Shown piece after piece: positions 5,186 to 7,177 of a stretch of 7,177 nucleotides of DNA; the first letter of the stretch is position 1, and each line of letters starts with the position of its first letter. The notes beneath the pieces are model-generated. The model had not been told where the DNA came from. It worked only from the letters and a program-made list of their open reading frames with translations, and did not search any database. The position numbers were made by a program, and so were the translations under genes. Origin of the DNA: Bacteroidota bacterium. GTDB taxonomy: Bacteria; Bacteroidota; Bacteroidia; B-17B0; Aurantibacillaceae. The stretch covers positions 1-7,177 of the forward strand of contig JANYGR010000089.1 in NCBI GenBank assembly GCA_025359355.1, given 5' to 3'.

Positions 5186-6160
5186 TCAATTAAATAATTT
5201 ACTCAAAAAACTTTTCTTCTTTTTGTACGTAACAGTGGCGCTTACAAATGTGATATCAAGCAGAGGGATCTTCACCCATTCTGCCATCGTATTATCCCTC
5301 ACTAATAAATCTGTAGAGCCAAAAACAGAAGCTTTCATCGCAATATTCATATCATTATTAGATGAATAAATGCATTCAATAGCAATGATAAAGTCATCAT
5401 CAACTTCAATGTTTTGAGAAGATACATCAAGCTCCTGCACTTCGCTTTTACCAATTACTTTGGTAATAACAGGAACTTTTAACACGTTAGTAGTATTAAT
5501 TATTTTAACCATTCCTATTGGCGTCATGTGTCGCTCTTTAGTACTCCCTTCTTGGTATATATTAATACGATACACGCAAGTATCATTTGGTTTCAAGCAA
5601 GTTTTGAAACGTATTTTATCAATAAATGTTTGTTGACCTTTATCAATTTTAATTTTATTTCCTAATTCAAATCCTATTGATTTGTTAGAAATTCCTTTTT
5701 CTTTTTCTCTGCGAAGGGTCGCCGTATCCTTTACTCCTGCAATTGCAATTTTCCCTTCACACTTAAATTCGCTCACATCTTTACCTCCTACTATTTTGGT
5801 TTCATAATCATTTGGTCTTACATTAACTGTAGCTATATCATAAGATACTTCTGACAACGAAATAGTAATTATATTATTTTCTCCAGTTTCTTTTATTCTT
5901 TTCACTGGTAGATAATATGGCTTGTATCCTATAGAAAAAACTTGAACAATATCACTATCTTTTTCGATTGTAATTTTTAGGGTAAACTCTCCTAACTCAT
6001 TGCACACAACACCGTATCCTTTGTTTGGAATTCCAACGTTCGCATAAGCAACGATTTGTTTTGTTTTACCATCTATTACAATGCCTTTATAGATTTGGGC
6101 AGAAGATGATTGAATGATTAATAAAAGATTAGCGAATAGTATGATGATTATCTTATTCAT
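5186..6160 (-). CDS. Secreted carboxypeptidase-regulatory-like domain protein
   Basis: A 324-residue exported protein. The signal peptide covers residues 1-21 (MNK, a hydrophobic run, then SSSA before Gln22), with a signal-peptidase I type site and no lipobox cysteine. Residues about 23-105 match the CarboxypepD_reg-like beta-sandwich (YKGIVIDGKT, YANVGIPNKGYGVVCNELGEF), a domain that in Bacteroidota often sits at the front of TonB-dependent or envelope proteins. Here no barrel or plug follows. Instead residues about 160-315 form a second, probably beta-rich domain, with the basic tail KKKKSFLSKLFN at the end. The function is unknown; a periplasmic or surface role with the upstream barrel protein is inferred. 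I chose the ATG at 6158-6160 over a TTG at 6178, because it gives a standard signal peptide. The gene is 27 bp after the barrel gene, so co-transcription is likely, ending at 5089-5123. Confidence 0.85.
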   Translation of the reverse strand: MNKIIIILFANLLLIIQSSSAQIYKGIVIDGKTKQIVAYANVGIPNKGYGVVCNELGEFTLKITIEKDSDIVQVFSIGYKPYYLPVKRIKETGENNIITISLSEVSYDIATVNVRPNDYETKIVGGKDVSEFKCEGKIAIAGVKDTATLRREKEKGISNKSIGFELGNKIKIDKGQQTFIDKIRFKTCLKPNDTCVYRINIYQEGSTKERHMTPIGMVKIINTTNVLKVPVITKVIGKSEVQELDVSSQNIEVDDDFIIAIECIYSSNNDMNIAMKASVFGSTDLLVRDNTMAEWVKIPLLDITFVSATVTYKKKKSFLSKLFN

Positions 6161-6187
6161 TGTTATTGGATTTATCAAAGTGTTTTT

Positions 6188-7177
6188 TTAATTTTTCTTC
6201 AATCTATTTTTCTCTGCCTCATTGCCTTTATTGTGTTGCTCAAATTTTAATTTAGTATTACCAAAATTATAGGTAATCGTGAATCGCACACGTCTTGTAT
6301 CAGCATATTGTTTAAACGTAAAATTTTGATTATCAAAAGTTGATGCTACTCTCGTAACACTAGTATAAAACATATCAGAAGCATTTAGTTTAAATGTTAA
6401 TTTATTTTTCAACACACTTTTCTTGATGCCGATATCTACATTTCCTTGTGGTTTCAATTGCATAATACCATACTGCAAAGCCCCTGTATATTGTCCAGAT
6501 AATTCTACACTAAATTCTTTTGGTAAAATAAATTCATTGGTTAAACTAACTTGAATAGAGGGCTTCCCATAATTGAAATTAACGCCATTGACATTGCCTT
6601 CAAACGATTGATACCATGCGCTAAAATCAAGTTGAGCTACATATATTTTTTTTATAGGAATATACGCGAACAAATTATATGCAAATTGATTTACTGAATT
6701 TATGTTTCTTGATATCTGAGTTGTTTCTTTAGTCACATCATTTTGCGATATTAAATCCATAATAGAATTTTCGGTTCTACTATACGACAACGTGTTATAT
6801 AAAGCTCCTATAAAGGAATGCGTTAACGATAAATTATGACTGGTTTCAGGATTTAAAAAAGGATTCCCTTGATTGGCAGTGTATTGATCGATATAATATT
6901 TAAATGGATTCAACTGAAAGTAATCAGGGCGATTGATGCGTCGGTTATATGAAAATTGTATGTTATGTTTTTCTGAAGCCTTATAATCAAAACTAATATT
7001 TGGAAATAATTGAAAATACTCTCGTATCGTTTTTACATTAATTGTTTTATTAAAGCCTGTAGCATTTGTGTACTCTCCTCTTACGCCCAACTGCATCGAT
7101 AGTTTTTTAAATTCTTTTTGATAGTTAAAATAACCAGCAGCTACTTTTTCGTAATATAAAAAGTTATTACTGTAGTT
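6188..7177 (-). CDS. Outer-membrane beta-barrel family protein, C-terminal part (cut by window edge)
   Basis: The frame stays open to the right edge, so only the last 329 residues are seen; the ATG at 7096 is internal, because the 27 codons before it (AAGYFNYQKEFKKL and neighbours) continue the barrel. It matches the C-terminal barrel of the PF14905 type, TonB-dependent-receptor-like proteins of the Bacteroidota outer membrane. Features are MQLGVRGEYT, LFPNISFDYKASEKHNIQFS, the RRINRPDYFQLNPF signature, NPFLNPETSHNLSL, alternating aromatic strands, and a final RVRFTITYNFG strand. Unusually for a classic barrel, about 27 residues, largely Lys/Asn/Glu, follow that last strand, as in many members of this family. 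The substrate, plug and N-terminal domains are outside the window. It heads an apparent two-gene unit with the secreted protein at 5186-6160. Confidence 0.9.
   Translation of the reverse strand, partial: NYSNNFLYYEKVAAGYFNYQKEFKKLSMQLGVRGEYTNATGFNKTINVKTIREYFQLFPNISFDYKASEKHNIQFSYNRRINRPDYFQLNPFKYYIDQYTANQGNPFLNPETSHNLSLTHSFIGALYNTLSYSRTENSIMDLISQNDVTKETTQISRNINSVNQFAYNLFAYIPIKKIYVAQLDFSAWYQSFEGNVNGVNFNYGKPSIQVSLTNEFILPKEFSVELSGQYTGALQYGIMQLKPQGNVDIGIKKSVLKNKLTFKLNASDMFYTSVTRVASTFDNQNFTFKQYADTRRVRFTITYNFGNTKLKFEQHNKGNEAEKNRLKKN

Noticed and set aside
6161..6178. N-terminal extension of the secreted protein from a TTG codon
   Set aside because: The ATG at 6160 starts a textbook signal peptide (MNK plus hydrophobic run), and the extension only adds six residues ahead of it.
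7094..7096. ATG at 7096 as the start of the barrel gene
   Set aside because: The same frame continues upstream to the window edge without a stop and encodes typical barrel sequence, so the gene is truncated by the window.

Overview
The window looks like chromosomal core DNA from an AT-rich member of the Bacteroidota. The evidence is a PF14905-type outer-membrane beta-barrel protein, a carboxypeptidase-regulatory-like secreted protein, a short-form AMP nucleosidase, and a solitary HsdR-N-like protein. Candidate promoters resemble the Bacteroidota TTTG...TAnnTTTG form, and the start codons lack convincing Shine-Dalgarno sequences. I cannot fix the order or genus. No rRNA, tRNA, CRISPR array, transposase, phage or plasmid gene was seen.

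Layout, left to right. Positions 1-355 are apparently non-coding, with a few inverted repeats. A secreted M23 peptidase with a C-terminal LysM domain lies at 356-1399 on the minus strand. Its upstream gap carries a promoter candidate and a cluster of GTTAAY motifs. A solitary PD-(D/E)XK-fold protein (1569-2030, minus) is divergent from AMP nucleosidase (2067-2837, plus), and only 36 bp separate them. AMP nucleosidase converges on a DEAD-box-family RNA helicase (2849-4171, minus) through a perfect 30-bp palindrome that contains both stop codons. A hairpin-rich intergenic stretch (about 4209-4318) follows. Next is a two-gene unit on the minus strand: a DUF3820 protein (4807-5043) and a conserved-looking 159-residue protein of unknown function (4328-4807), overlapping as TAATG. 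An intrinsic terminator at 5089-5123 separates this unit from a second minus-strand pair: an outer-membrane beta-barrel protein cut by the right edge (6188-7177), followed 27 bp later by a secreted carboxypeptidase-regulatory-like protein (5186-6160).

The genes do not form one pathway. They are short independent units covering cell-wall remodelling, purine metabolism, RNA remodelling and the cell envelope. Only the two minus-strand pairs look like operons. I found no convincing new defence or mobile system. The items most worth checking are the structured intergenic element at 4209-4318, the GTTAAY cluster before the peptidase, the tightly divergent HsdR-N-like/AMP nucleosidase pair, and the DUF3820/unknown coupled pair. 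Several start codons are not ATG (GTG for three complete minus-strand genes), and two start choices (5043 and 6160) are shorter than the longest open frame.
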